From positions 1,114,818 to 1,178,817 of the forward strand of contig ML976662.1 in the NCBI GenBank assembly GCA_010015655.1: a stretch of DNA of 64,000 nucleotides, read 5' to 3'. Each line of letters opens with the position of its first letter. Position 1 is the stretch's first letter. The notes under the pieces are model-generated. The model was given only the letters and a program-made list of their open reading frames with translations. It ran no database searches and was not told where the DNA came from. This DNA comes from Bimuria novae-zelandiae CBS 107.79. Lineage: Eukaryota > Ascomycota > Dothideomycetes > Pleosporales > Didymosphaeriaceae. The position numbers and the translations under genes are program-made. Positions 21,790 through 34,513 of the stretch are shown piece by piece.

Positions 21790-24700
21790 CTTTAACTACC
21801 TTATAGTATAATAGCAGGACCTAGTTCGACCACCGCAGCTCCGGCACCTAAGGAAAAGACCCTAGGAGAGATAGTTATTAAATAAGCGGCTTAGATAGCC
21901 TAGTTATAAGAAATTATTAACTAGATAAGCGAAAAGATAAGCTAATAGGAAAATGCAAAACATTAACTAAAGGTTCCAAAGCCCGAACCCTATTTAGGAA
22001 AGGGTCACCTAGGAACGTTCCTAACCTAGATAGAACTATTTATCCGTTACAACCTAGGAAAGTTTAATATAGAATAAGATAAGATCCTAGTCACCTGCAT
22101 AAACATGCAAGACAAGGCAGCTACGTAGGCTAGACTAATAATTAACAATTTCCTTAAGAATAGTTAATTAGAGGATTATAGTTTAGACGCTACTAAAAAC
22201 GCCTTTAAGGACTAGGAGTCTTTTCGCAAGGCCGTGAAAGGAATATTAGGCACTATTAATAAAGGATATTAAGCCAAAATACGCCTCTAGCGCCTACGTC
22301 AAGAGAAATCGGCGGTACTCTATACACTAGAGTTTAAACAGATTATGGCAGAACTCGAAGGATAGGGAGAAGCCCCACTTATAATTACCTACTATAATAG
22401 ACTAAAAGAATTGGTTAAAGACGAATTGGTCCACTAAGGAAAAGCAGACGATCTGGAAGAACATATTAATAATGTAATTAAAGTAGATAATTACCTATAC
22501 GAACGTAAGCTAGAAAAATAGCATAGTACTAGGCTACTTACTAGAAAAGAGAATCGATCCAGGCCCGCAGGAAGAGACTAGGACAGAGATGTTATTATAA
22601 CTAATAAAGCCCAATAGTACAAAAAGAAGAATGGCAAGGGAAAACAGCCGTATAGACTAAAGAAGAGTTACTAGGGCAAGAATAGCATCTTGTAGGAAGA
22701 GCGAGAATAGAGGTTTAAAGATAAAGCCTACCTCTAATATAGCAAGCTAGGCTACTTCGCTAAAGACTGTAATAATTAGGAGACTAAGATTAATACGACT
22801 AACCTCCTATAAGTGGCTATGGCCACCCTTACGCTGGTAAAAGCTAATAGAGTGGATTTTACGCAGGAGATCCTGGAGCTAATAGAAGAGGAAGAGGAAT
22901 AAAAGACCCTTCCTAAGTACTAGATCTTCTAAAGACTAGCTAACGACACCTACTAGATGTGCAGTAGTGCGCTATATTAATTGTCTTAGTGTAAGGTAAA
23001 AGTGATTGTCTAAGGGGCACACGCATGGGACGCCTACTGGCTAGCGGAGAAACTATAGGGGCGCCTAAAATAATACCTACGCCAGATTACGATACAGGAA
23101 CGATATAAATACGCTAAATGGTGGTAATGCACGCGTAAAGGATGCCGATAACACTCTAAGGCTAGAGTTAGGGCCTCCTATTTTCCAGGAGGTTTAGAAC
23201 ACTATAGGCTAAAGCAGAGCTAGTGCAGCGTGCCTAATAATTACTATAAGTACTTTTTAGCCTATTAGGCTAAGCACTATAAATAGAATAGTTAGTATTA
23301 ATATTTTAATATTACCTGTAAGCTATACAGGTAGCAAAAGTTCGAAACAGGCTAGTTCTCTTAGGGCTTAGACCCCCGCGACACTAGCACGATAATAGGG
23401 AATATATAGCTAGGAAGAGACGCAGACTACTTATTAATTAGGTAAGAATAATATGACTTATAGTGCTTCGCACACCTAAGCCTGCAGGAAGAGGCAGCCT
23501 CCTTAGATAGCTATCCAGGGTATAATACATTAGCCCAGAACGAATGCCTTACTCTAAATTGCCTGCAACATGGGAATTAAGGAGTATACGAATCTAATAG
23601 GATTAAAGAGACTTACGCCCTGTATTAACAGCAATATAAGTAGCACTAAATTAAGGAAGTCTCTAAGCTATCTAAGGTCTAGGACTAGATTAAGAAAGCC
23701 AACGCCAGTTAGCCTAAAACCTTAGATAAAGGGTTTAATGATTTAAAAAACTAGATCGTCACTAGGCAATAAGCCACACTAGTAATAGTGCGATTATTAT
23801 GGCTTATTAAGTAGACACTCGCCAAGTTAAGAAGCGCTTAATTAAAGACATTACGGTGTATAGACATCGTGTTATAGCACTAATCGACCTAGGGGCAGAC
23901 GCGTGTCTAATCGCCCCGTAAGTAGTTAAGAAGTATAATATGCTATATTGTAATAAGAAAATATTACTATAAATAAGACTCGCGGACGGGACCTGATCGC
24001 AAGGATACAGTGACGGTTAGCTACGCCTTAAGACGGCGCCAGTATAAGTTAATATAGAAGGCCTAGAGAGCCAACACGTCTTTACTATCGTAGAGATAGG
24101 AGACATCGAAGCTATTGTTAGATACGAATGGCTAGAACAACACAATCTATAGATAGACTAGATTAAACGAACGATCCTTCCCCAGGACCTACTAGCGAAG
24201 GCTTAGGCGAGCCCTGGTGGGAGGGAAACTCCCTAACCTTAGGCGAGAAAAAGGAGTCAACTATCTAGGATATAAGAAATATTAGTATATAAGATAGATA
24301 GGATTTTAAAGCAATACCTAGGGCGGGTGCACTATATATAGGTCCGGGAGACTAAGATAGTCCTAGATAACCCTAGTCTGCTAGAAGAATATAAGGAATT
24401 CGCAGACCTGTTCGAGGAACACGACGAGACTATCCTACCTAAACATAAGGAGTGGGATCACGAGATACCACTAGTAGAAGGAGCTAAGCTATAGCCAGAA
24501 CGCCTAAGGCCCCTTACCTATAAATAAGAAAAAGAGTTAAAAGAGCTAATACAGAAGAATCTATGCTTAGGGAAATAGTAGCTTAGTTAGAGTCCTGTGG
24601 CCTTTCCTATACTCTTTATTCGCAAAAAAGACGGCAGGCTACAACTCTATGTAGATTATAGACAGCTAAACGCCGTGACGATTAAGAATTGCTACTTGTT

Positions 24701-27700
24701 ACTACTAATAATAGAGCTTATAGATAGACTCCGAGGAGCTAAATACTTCACGAAATTCAACGTCTAGGATAGATTCTATAGGATTTAAATTACGAAAGGG
24801 CACGAGTGGAAAACGGCGTTTCGCACACAATATAGCCTTTTCAAGTATATAGTTATGCCTATAGGGCTAACCAACGCACTAGCAACCTTTTAGAAGTTAA
24901 TAAATTAAGTACTATATAAATACTTGGACGTATTCTGCACGGCGTACCTCGACGATATCTTAATATACTTACACGGAACCTTGAAAGAGCACAAAGGACA
25001 TGTACGTAAAGTACTATAGAAGTTACAGGAGTATTAATTGCTCCTATACCCCAAGAAGTGCAAGTTCCATGTCACTAAGACGGAATATTTGGGATTTGTG
25101 ATATCCCGAGAAGGTGTTAAGATAGACCCGAAGAAGATCGCGATAATAGAAGAATAGCTACTATTATAATTAGTAAAAGATATCTAGTCTTTTTTAGGCT
25201 TCACCAACTTCTATCGCAAATTTATTAGGAACTACTTAAAGACAACCGCTCCGTTAACGGAACTTATAAAGATAGGGAAATGGCGACCTTTATAAAAGGC
25301 AGAAATAGCGGCTTTTAAGTAGCTTAAACGCCTATTCCTAACAGCACCCCTACTATAGATATACGACCCAGAGCGGCGACATCGCATCTACACGGATGCA
25401 TTGGACTATGCGCTAGGGGCCATATTATTATAAGAGTGCGACGATGGTAAATAGAGACCTGTCTTTTATTACGCACGCAAGCTCTTAGGAGTAGAACTAA
25501 ATTATAAGATTTACGATAAGGAGTTGCTTGTAATTATTAACTATTTTAAGTAATAGGAAGCGTAGCTTAAAGGAGTAAAGCACTAAACAGAGGTCTTTTT
25601 AGATTACCTTAACCTTACGCGCTTTATAACTACAAAGAAGCTTAATTAATAATAGGCTAGATAGTTAGAATAGATGGCGGAATTCGACTTCTGCATTACC
25701 TATTTACTTGGTAACTCGAACGCTGTAGTAGACGCACTTAGTAGGCGTTTAGATCTCGTAGAAGAAGATAATAGAAGTAACCATGTTATAATCCTAACCT
25801 ACGCGAAGGACGGAACCCTTCGCTATAATAAGATATAACTTACGCTAGCACTAAAAGCACGGCGCGTAAATCTTACCTATTACAGGCTAGCTATAGAAGA
25901 GATATAGGATTATAGTAGGCTTAAGGACGAGGATTACTAAGTATATAATTTTTACTAAGCCACGAAATTAATAGCACGGGACTATTAAAACTATATCTAG
26001 ATTAGCGAGCAAATGGCTCCGCTGCTAATTAAAAAACTATATAAAGATAAGGATTAGGAATACCTAGGGATTACTAAAACAACGCGTTAAATCGCGAACG
26101 AATATGCCATCCCTAGGCTACGCTAGGCGGTATAGAAGGTTTTAGGCAACTGTTTAGCCTATCACAAAAATAAGCCTAAAAGATATAAGCCCTATAGCCT
26201 CTTACAACCACTGTAGCCGCCCCTAAGACCATAGTTAAGCGTGACTATAGACTTTATTGTAAAGCTACCGGCATTACTAGCACTAGGGAATAAGGATCCC
26301 TATAACTTAATCTTAGTTATAATCTATTAACTTACTAAGGAGTCGAGGTTTATGCCAATTAGGGAAGCTATGTTAGCAGAAGAACTAGCCTATATAATAG
26401 AATAAGAACTAATATTATAGGTTAGATAACCTAACGAGTTTATTACAGACAGGGCCAAGATATTTACATCGTTATACTAGACCACGTTTATAGCTAAATT
26501 AGGAATTAAGCACAAGCTCACGACGAGCTTCTATCCTAAAATAGATAGCTAAACTAAGCGAATAAACCAAATGTTAGAATAGTATCTCCAGATGTATGTA
26601 AATAAGTTTTAAGATAACTGGGTTAAGCTATTGCCAACGGCCTAGCTGGCATATAATAGCGCAAGATCGGCGACTACGGGGTACTCGCCATATTACGCCA
26701 ACCATGGATGTGAGCCAACAACTTACCGGAATCCATTAGACATCTAGAGCATTGCGAAGAACGCAGCCAACAAGGCTAAACTTATATAGGACCTATATAA
26801 AACACTATACGAGAATATCGCACGACGTAACGAATAAATAACGCGATAAGTAAATAAGAAAAGGATTATAGGACTAACCTTTAAGGAGGGGGATAGAGTC
26901 CTCCTCTCGCGAAAAAATCTTAAGATAATAAGGCCAAGCAAAAAACTAGATAACCTTTAAAAGGGACTATTTAAAATCTAAGAGGTTAGGGGACTAGTTA
27001 ATTTTAAACTATAGCTACCTATAGATACACGGATCCACCCGGTCTTCTATAAGTTATTATTGGAACCAGCACTACTAGACGCCGAACTAGAAACCTAGCT
27101 CGAACTCGAAGATAAGGAGTACGAGGTTAAAGCCATTAGGGACCTATAAAAAATTAGGCGTTAGTATAAGTATCTAGTAAAGTGGGAAGGATGGCTAGAG
27201 AACCATAATACGTGGAAACTAGTATAAAACCTTACGAACTACAAGACAGCGCTAGAGAGGTTCTATAAGGAATATCTAAAGGCGCCGCGACTAGATTAGC
27301 AAGAAACTTAGAAAAGTTAAAGGATACGAAAGGATTAAAAGGAATAAACAAGTTAGCCTATAACTAGCCTAAGTTAGCCTGTAGAGGTGCATGTAGCCAG
27401 TGATGTTTACGGATGGATTGGATATCCATCTATGCAAAATCCACAAAATCCATGGAAATCTAATCCATCCGTTTTAAGCTTATTATGTTCCACTATTGGA
27501 CGCTACAGATGTCGCAAAAGCTTATTCTAGCGTTTAGTATTAAGTATATCCATCTTAATAGCTATTTTAGTATTAAGAATTGTTACTTTAGCCACGCAGG
27601 CGCTCGAACTAGATAATACATTAACACCCTATCAACGATATAGCAGAAATAGATTAATAAAGTGCCTTAGTATTTTAATATAGGAGAAAAGAGCACTATA

Positions 27701-30700
27701 AAAAACAGCGCGTAAAGTTCTAGTCTAATATCTCCTCATCTATATTATCTAATTCGTCCAAGTCCTCTACAGAGTTATTACCAATCTTGATTAATCCTGC
27801 CCTCTCCCATGAAGCCATACACTTGTGATACCCTATAATATCGTTACTAAGACGATTACGGGGCTTTGTAATAAGGTTACCTGCGCCGCTAAAAGCTCTC
27901 TTAGGTCTATTGCTTATAGACATGGCAGAAAGTACGTTAAGAGCTATCTAAGATACTCTTAGCTAGCGTTGTTGTTGCTTATCCTGTTACCACTAAATAA
28001 AAGGAGGAACATTAATAGCGAACTAAAAGAGCTTAAGGTACTTTACTAACTTGTTACCGTCTGCCTATTATTTCTTATTTGCCTTTACTTAACCTTTTCG
28101 CGCAAAGGTCTCCTATCTTAAGAGCGCTTAGGTAGTTTTAGAAGAAGATAGGTCTATTTTCTATTAGTTAAGTGTTATTCTGTCCCTATAATTACGGTTA
28201 TACAGCTCTTTAATCCATCCTTGTGCGATACCTGGCCAAGTTGGATGCTCTATTGCCCATTAAGAACGGATGTAATCTATGCCCCGGGTAGGATCTAAGA
28301 CGATTGCCACCGTGTAGGCCAGAGATTCTATAAACAAGGTGTAGTACTTCGATGCCGTCTCCTAGCCTTTGTAAAGACGCTGTTTAAGCTAGATATCTCT
28401 ATCCGTTCGTGTTTAAAGTTCTTGAGCTTCGAGGTCCGTTAGGAGATCGTCTAGCGAAGTGTATAACTATCTAATGTTACTATACTCTCGAGGATCGTCG
28501 TTGCTATTACTAAGATAACCTTAGAGGCGCAAAGTAAGCTCGTTTAAAGGTTTAAGAAGCTTAAGATTCTCCTTTAAGTACTACCACTCAGCTATAGAAA
28601 GACGGAGATCTAGTTAATAGCAGCTAATAGATTAACTCTACTAGCTACTACTTTGTCACTGCGATCTAGTATTATTAAGAAACCGTAATTCGTCTCTATA
28701 AAAGTTATTAAGCACCTCTTTAAGCACTATAGCTTGCTTAATTATTAAGTATATAGAATTTTAGTAGGTGGCGTTACTAAGTATTAAGTATATAGAATTT
28801 TAGTAGGTGGCGTTACTAAGTATTAACTGCAAAGGTCTTATAAGGCTATCTAATCGCACCCATCCAGGATGAACTTCCTAAGTAGTAATAAACCTGGCGT
28901 TTCTTAAGGTATTTTTCCTAATCTATTTAATAATATTGCGAAGCTTTCCGACAGTCCTATAAGCTTTATATTACTTAAAAAATGCCACCTCCTCTACCCG
29001 AGTTAGGCCGCTAATATTAGCTCCGAACATTAGCGCTTTCGCGATAAGGTTAAAGATATGCCCTATACACCTTATACGCTGCTACTTAGGGTTAAAGTTA
29101 AGCTAATTTTCCTTAAAAATCTCCCCTAGAGCGTTTATTACCGTATTATTAGCTACGGCGTTGTCAGAGGTAAGATATCCTACGCGGTCTTAAAGCCCCT
29201 AGTAGGAGATAACCCCCTATAGCGATGCCGTAATATTTCTACTAGTATAGGCATCTTTTATAGCTTTAAGAGTAAGGAGAAGGTTTCGTAGATTGCCTTT
29301 CTCGTTAAGAAACTATGCGACAACACTATTGTACGACTTATTATTACTAGAAGTCTATAAGTCGAAGGCTAGGTAAATCTTCGTGATGGCTTAGTCTAGG
29401 TAGGCAGCAACCACATCCTTTAAACGTGCGTACTCCACGGAGATCCTACGCCTTATTATATTGCGAGATGGGATTGCGCGAGGCATCTTTATAGCTAAAT
29501 TAAGATACTAAAACACCTCACGGAGCTCCTTAGCATCTAGCTTAACGAAGGGGATCCTACTTATAATAATCTATCTAACTAAAAGTCGATGGAACTTATC
29601 AACGTTAAAGGAAGACGCCATAGCATTAATAGTAGCTAAACCTTCTAGAGAAGATGTATTAAGCGCGAACTAATCTATCTTATCCTACCCTATAAGGGGC
29701 TAACGATTTAGATTAAAGATCTTATGTTTCTTAAGATAGCTAGTAACTGACCTACACCCCTTTCTCACATTAAGGATCTTCGCCTTAAAGCAGTCGATAT
29801 AGCACGGTTTATATAAGAAGAACCGAGTAAATATCTTCTTATCTGTGCTTTTAAGTAGGACGCCGTACTTCTAGATCTATAAGTTAAGCCTCCCTTTAGG
29901 ATCGTATACCTTAGTATAAGTGTTAAACGCCTAGTTATTAGTAAGGTTAACCTAGGAGTAATTAAAGCTTAATATCTTAATCTCGCGGCGTTTCGTGGCA
30001 TGTATAGAGTCTCTAGCTAATGCTAATTAAATTAGGGTAGTATATTATAAAGTTAATTCTAATGCCTCTAATTAAGAATTAAGCTAATTATTGACACTAG
30101 TATCTATAGTAACGGGGTTAGCAATAGAGCCATAAACATCGTTAATAGACATACTAAGTAACTATAAGTTTATACCGTACGTACTGCTACTCTGCTGGCC
30201 ACTTTAAGTTAATAGAACGGATAGTTATAGGGAGCCTTATGAGTCTGGCACTAACGCCACTTCTAGCGCCTAGACACGCTTACGGGTTTACGACAACGTA
30301 GAATTTAACTTAATCTATCGTTTTACCCCTTTAATAGGCGTCTTAATAGCCTCCGAAGCTTCCATAATTATTAGCGTAGGTAGGGAGACACTAGGTAGCT
30401 TTAGAGAGGTCCTTGTGCGTTGGTGCTATAGGCGCTCGCTATTTAACTAAAGGTGCATTTTAATAGATAATTAGATAACTGGCAAAGACAAGTTGCGGGA
30501 TTTAAGAAAATACTAAATAAAAGCAGCTTTGACCGTTTTAGAGCTATTAAACAGGTGTTGTGGAAGTTTTGTCGAACTAGGTAAGGTTAAGTTTAAATAT
30601 TGCGATTTTTTGGGTCGCTTGCCTTAACAAGCTACAGGAAAACTATTAGACGACAAAACCACTAATTTAATACCTTAATTAGGTCTAGACGACGCCTAAT

Positions 30701-31388
30701 TAGGTATAGAACAATCTACGTGGATGGATTGGATTTCCATGGGCTGTTTAGATTAGATAGATATGGATAGATTTATTAATCTAATCCATCCATGAACATC
30801 ACTGCATGTAGCAATAGTTCGCGAAAGCTAGTACCCTTTAAATTCTCCTTTTATTACTCTAACGCCTTAATCGCATTAATAACGCGTAAGTCGTGTTAGG
30901 TATAGTTATGCTCTTTCTCTTCTATCTCTACTAACTCTCGCTTAAGACGCGCGGTCTCGAGAGTAGCCTAAGCTTAACACTCTTTTACTTAAAGAAGGGT
31001 AAGACGCTTTTCGCGCTTTTCTTTCTAAACACGCTCCTAATCCTTCTTAGGAATCTATAGACTATATTTAGCATAGGTAGCGAGACAGCCCGTACACTAC
31101 TTAGAGGTAGCGTTAATAAAATACTATAACTTCTTTTTCTAACAACGCTTATAACTAGACACTATTTTTAGGCCCTAAGCTTCTACCTTTTGCGTACGAG
31201 CACAACGGGTCGCTAGGAATAAATAGGGGGTTCTTAGTATAGTTAGTAAGGCAAGGGGAATTAAGAAGAGGCTACGGCCTGTCTTAGGACGTAGGGGGAC
31301 GTACCTTTATAGTAATTAGCACTAACGCGCCGACGGCATAGTATAGTAAAGCAAGGTATTAGGACAATAACCTTAAAGAGGGGGATAG
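21790..31388 (+). pseudogene. Gypsy element 2 internal region (gag-pol, chromodomain), RIP-inactivated, with hAT insertion
   Basis: A second, different Ty3/gypsy chromovirus. Gag-like sequence lies at 21840-22800 and ends in a degenerate CCHC knuckle (YYSKLGYFAKDC near 22737). A protease-like ALIDLGADACLIAP lies near 23877. Reverse transcriptase: [19 protein letters not shown] near 24620 and TAYLDDILIYL near 24940 (catalytic YLDD kept). RNase H: RIYTDALDYALGAILL near 25387. Integrase occupies roughly 25900-26760. The chromodomain YLVKWEGWLENHNTWKL lies near 27170, with the pol end near 27370. A hAT element (27398-30804) splits the 3' untranslated part. Sequence at 30813-31388 leads to the GGGGGATAG polypurine tract. 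Stops are everywhere. Confidence 0.92.
27398..30804 (-). mobile_element. hAT transposon nested in gypsy element 2
   Basis: A 3407 bp element with terminal inverted repeats CAGTGATGTTYAYGGATGG and an exact 8 bp target duplication CATGTAGC at 27390-27397 and 30805-30812, the hallmark of hAT elements. Subterminal repeats of AATCCATCC occur at both ends. The transposase relic is on the minus strand. Its C-terminal dimerisation region is still readable at 27923-27720 (RPKRAFSGAGNLITKPRNRL, then MASWERAGLIKI), matching the fungal hAT C-terminus. The rest has RIP-type stops. It inserted after gypsy 2. Confidence 0.92.
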
Positions 31389-31840
31389 TGTTACGACCAC
31401 GAACCCTATAAGGATAAAGAAGCTAGATAATTACGCTAAGAGAGTAATTATTAATAAAGTAATAGAGTTAATAGGACCTAACAGGGCGCGGGGTAGCTTA
31501 GTTAGTAGTTACGTGACGAAGTCCCGCATAAAGGGAAGTCCTATAGGACTACCGTAGTCCCTAGGACTACAGGGCCTTGGCGGGACTACGAAGAAGGAAT
31601 AGGCTAGTATATAGTATGGCGACTTTCCTATTGTTATTTCCTTCCTCGTAGTTAACTTATATATCTTCTGTGCGAGTACGTTCTCCTATACAGACTAATA
31701 GTTATCTTATTTATTATAAGATTAGATTATCTAGCCGCGCTAAGTGTCGCATCAACTTATACTACTAAATAATCCGTGAAGCACCACGATACCTTACCGC
31801 CCTAACCCGGATCGGAACAAGGTGTGAGAGCCTCATAACA
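31389..31840 (+). repeat. 3' LTR of gypsy element 2 (452 bp)
   Basis: Begins TGTTACGACC and ends CCTCATAACA. The right flank ATATA (31841-31845) repeats the left flank of the 5' LTR, a 5 bp target duplication. It is less mutated than the 5' LTR (more CpG/CpA kept). Confidence 0.95.
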
Positions 31841-32072
31841 ATATATATATAGGACAATTTCCTTTATACGCTTCTTATAGTTAACTTATATATTTTTTAT
31901 ATAAGTACGTTCTTCTATATAAACTAATAGTTATCTTATTTATTATAAGATCAAATTATACAGCTACGCGCTGAGTATCGCATTAACTTATATTATTAAA
32001 TAATTTATAAAGCGCTACTTTAGCCTTACTGCCCTAACCTAGATTAGACTAAGGTATAAGCGCCTTATAACA

Positions 32073-32258
32073 GGCGTAATAGCTATGCGCGGGATCTTAA
32101 AGTAGCCTATTTAAAGTAAATAGCTAGCTATTATTTTTATAAACTTTTATAATAGTAAGTTAAAGTAGTAACTAACTAATTACTCTTAATTTTACTTACC
32201 TACTTATTAAATCTAGTCCTTACTAACCTCCTTAAGTTTTACTAGCTTAGCTACCTTA
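32073..32258 (-). pseudogene. Crypton, middle segment with tyrosine-recombinase catalytic region
   Basis: This 186 bp piece lies between two LTR insertions. With the insertions and one copy of each target duplication removed, the frame runs from 32677 into this piece and on into 21117. It reads a degraded equivalent of VSKDQIRRVGKWN, then a YYLN motif where Crypton recombinases have the Tyr nucleophile region, then KIPRIAITP. Stops are of RIP type. Confidence 0.75.
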
Positions 32259-32676
32259 TGTTAGGATCTGAACATGTATGGGACGCGGAGGACCAACGGG
32301 CCCTTAGCGGGGGTGACACTTGGTGGGGTTGCGTAACCGAGGTCACGTGATGTACCATCCAGCCAAGACTCACCAGCCATGGATGGCGATACCGTCCATG
32401 GATGGCAACGGTATCTTGGATGGTACGAATTCCTTATGTATATAACGGAACACGAATACCCTTATAGCATTTGTGTTTAACCTGTTTATTAATCTATCGT
32501 TTGGATCTGAATAAGCAACCTTGTTGATTTGATTATGCTATACCCACCTTCGATACTAACACCCTAGTGACAAGCGCAAGCTATTACTACGACCCTCTCC
32601 CATCCTACTATAGTATTCCTGCCCGAGAACCAACCTTAGCCCCTTAGGGACCAGCTACCCCTTTGGGATCTTAACA
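32259..32676 (+). repeat. Solo LTR of the gypsy 1 family
   Basis: Begins TGTTAGGATC, ends GATCTTAACA, and matches the LTR at 18825-19280 throughout, with fewer internal minisatellite units. The flanks CCTTA (32254-32258) and CCTTA (32677-32681) are a 5 bp target duplication. It arose by recombination between the two LTRs of an inserted element and interrupts the Crypton recombinase. Confidence 0.93.
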
Positions 32677-33797
32677 CCTTACTGCGTAGTAGATAGATTT
32701 TCTTTTAAGACGAGATACTAGCGTAGCTATACGCCTTTATAACCTAGTCGTGCTAAGAGTTATAAGAGAAGGCTATAGTATAATTACCTATATTAGCCTT
32801 TATTAGCTATATATAGTACTAGGCTAAGCGCTAACTAAAGTTAGGGAAAGGCTTACCTCCTAGGTCCTAGTAATAGAGTAAATAGAACGCTAGACTGCTA
32901 AGCATATATAGAATTAGCTTTCTATGCTATAGCGCGCCTATTATCTTAAGCTAACTATACTAGTTCTGCTTGCTTACGCGTGTGGTAAAGATTAGGGGCA
33001 TATAGCGCGTAGGGCCTTCCCCCTTAAACTTAAAGGTGAACAGGTTAGATATCTCTGCAGAGCGGCGATCGCCTTTACGCGTGAGCATGTAGTGGCCTAG
33101 CATAAGATCGACTAGCGTACGGAAGTGGCACTCGACTGCTACTGCTGTTGCTGCTACTAAGGACGAGGTCGCGTTTACGCCATGCACCCACAGCTTAGTG
33201 CAAAGCCGCTCAAACTCGTCCTTAGTATAACTGTCAAGCAGCGTATCTCTGCCCTTGTCAGTATACTAGTCTCGATCTCGCAGCGCATCCCTGCGCTGCA
33301 GAGACCTGAGGTACTCCCTCGCGCTGTCCACGCGCGGCGATGGGTGGCTATTCATGCCCAGCGCTTTCTGCTCTCGCCAGAGGTCGGTGATGGCTGTGAT
33401 ATAGGCGCGAACTAATCGCCAGGCAAGACGCGTCTTATCTTAGGGGACGTTGCTCCCTACCTTGCGAGACCTAGTCCTTAAGGGCCTGTTTACAACCTCC
33501 TTAATAAGAAATAGCAGTAGCTTCTCCTCTATAATAGTACTACTATCGTGGTACTACTTCTTCTCGTAAAATGCCTAGGCGCGAAGTTAGCACAGTCTCG
33601 AGTAATAGTAGAGCTAGCAGGCTAGTATACTACCTTACCTTAAATTCCTCTTGTTTTAGACTATAAACCTAGTGCGTATTCTCTAGCCACTACTTACGGA
33701 TTATAGCTAGGATTTAGTGCGCATTAGTGCGTAACTCAGCGTTGTTCGCGATGTCGACGTCTGCGCGCTGGCGACGCGCGCTGCGCTGTGGACCCAT
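32677..33797 (-). pseudogene. Crypton, N-terminal part with Ndc10-like/tyrosine recombinase domain
   Basis: Starts MGPQRSARRQRADVDIANNA at 33797. The best preserved block (33190-32965) reads HGVNATSSLVAATAVAVECH, then LVDLMLGHYMLTRKGDRRSA and FKGEGPTRYMPLI. This is the Ndc10 domain II/Crypton YR signature (R-G-D-D/R-R-S ... GPT ... MPL). Stops lie on both sides. The sequence runs to the CCTTA duplication at 32677 and continues beyond the solo LTR. GC-rich intact and TA-rich mutated tracts alternate. The assembled Crypton would encode roughly 760 residues across the three segments. Confidence 0.85.
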
Positions 33798-34513
33798 GCT
33801 TGCTCGCTTGCCTTGAGTATGTACGAACGATAAGAAGAGTATATAGAGCAGCAGGACAGCAGAAAGCAACGTACACTAGAGCTCAGGCCTAGGGCTCAGG
33901 AGGGCCCTAGGGTCTATATATATATACGCACGCCATACAGCTGGCCGGCCGGCCGCAGCAGCAGCATTGAGGGCATCGCGTAGAGAAGCAGGGGGAGCGA
34001 GATATCCACAGCCCAGGCGTTCAGCGGCTAGGCCGCGAAGGAAGGAGCAATACAGCTACGATACCGTGTCAGCAAGACGGACAGGCGTGCGCCACAGAGG
34101 CAGGGCCAATGGCCAGCGGGCGAGCGTGACGGCTCGACTCGATACAGCAGGTACCTGGGCAATCAGCAGCGTACTCAGCGGGCACACGACCGCGAGAGGG
34201 ATATCCACGGCGGGGGGCGGCGTGGTGGCCGTGGACATCTGCAGACGTCCCCGGGGCGCGATTGGCCGGCAAGCGAGGCAGCGACTCAGCGAAGGATCAG
34301 CGAGGCCTCGGACACCAGCTTATAACGTTATATGCGCTAGCTTACTGTTTATTGGTGACCACGCATTGCATCATTGGTGACATATTATTTACCGTTCACT
34401 TCCCCGGATGTTCCGGATTCAATGTTTGGAGCTTTTCTTTTATCAACACCCGACCCAAGCTCAGCTTCTAATCTCAACTTCGCATTACCAACAACATATC
34501 TTAACAGTACACA
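33798..34513. other. Region between Crypton start and GAD start
   Basis: It holds a GGCCGGCCGGCC palindrome (33941-33953), a TATATATATA run at 33917-33926 and GC-rich sequence with the repeated word GATATCCAC. An open frame at 33967-34380 shows no recognisable domain and is unlikely to be a gene. The last ~150 bases should hold the glutamate decarboxylase promoter. Confidence 0.45.

Larger units (their letters stand above)
21118..32072. repeat. Old solo LTR, split in two by gypsy element 2
   Basis: The left part is 21118-21337 (starts TGTTACGGTC) and the right part about 31846-32072 (ends CTTATAACA). The outer flanks are GGCGT at 21113-21117 and GGCGT at 32073-32077, a 5 bp target duplication. 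Its right half is a diverged relative of the LTR of gypsy element 2. With the inserted element removed it is about 450 bp. It is oriented like gypsy 2, is heavily RIP-mutated, and predates gypsy 2. Confidence 0.85.

Noticed and set aside
33967..34380. A 137 aa plus-strand frame before the GAD gene
   Set aside because: Arg/Ala-rich composition of a GC-rich shadow, no domain, and it ends within the GAD promoter region.
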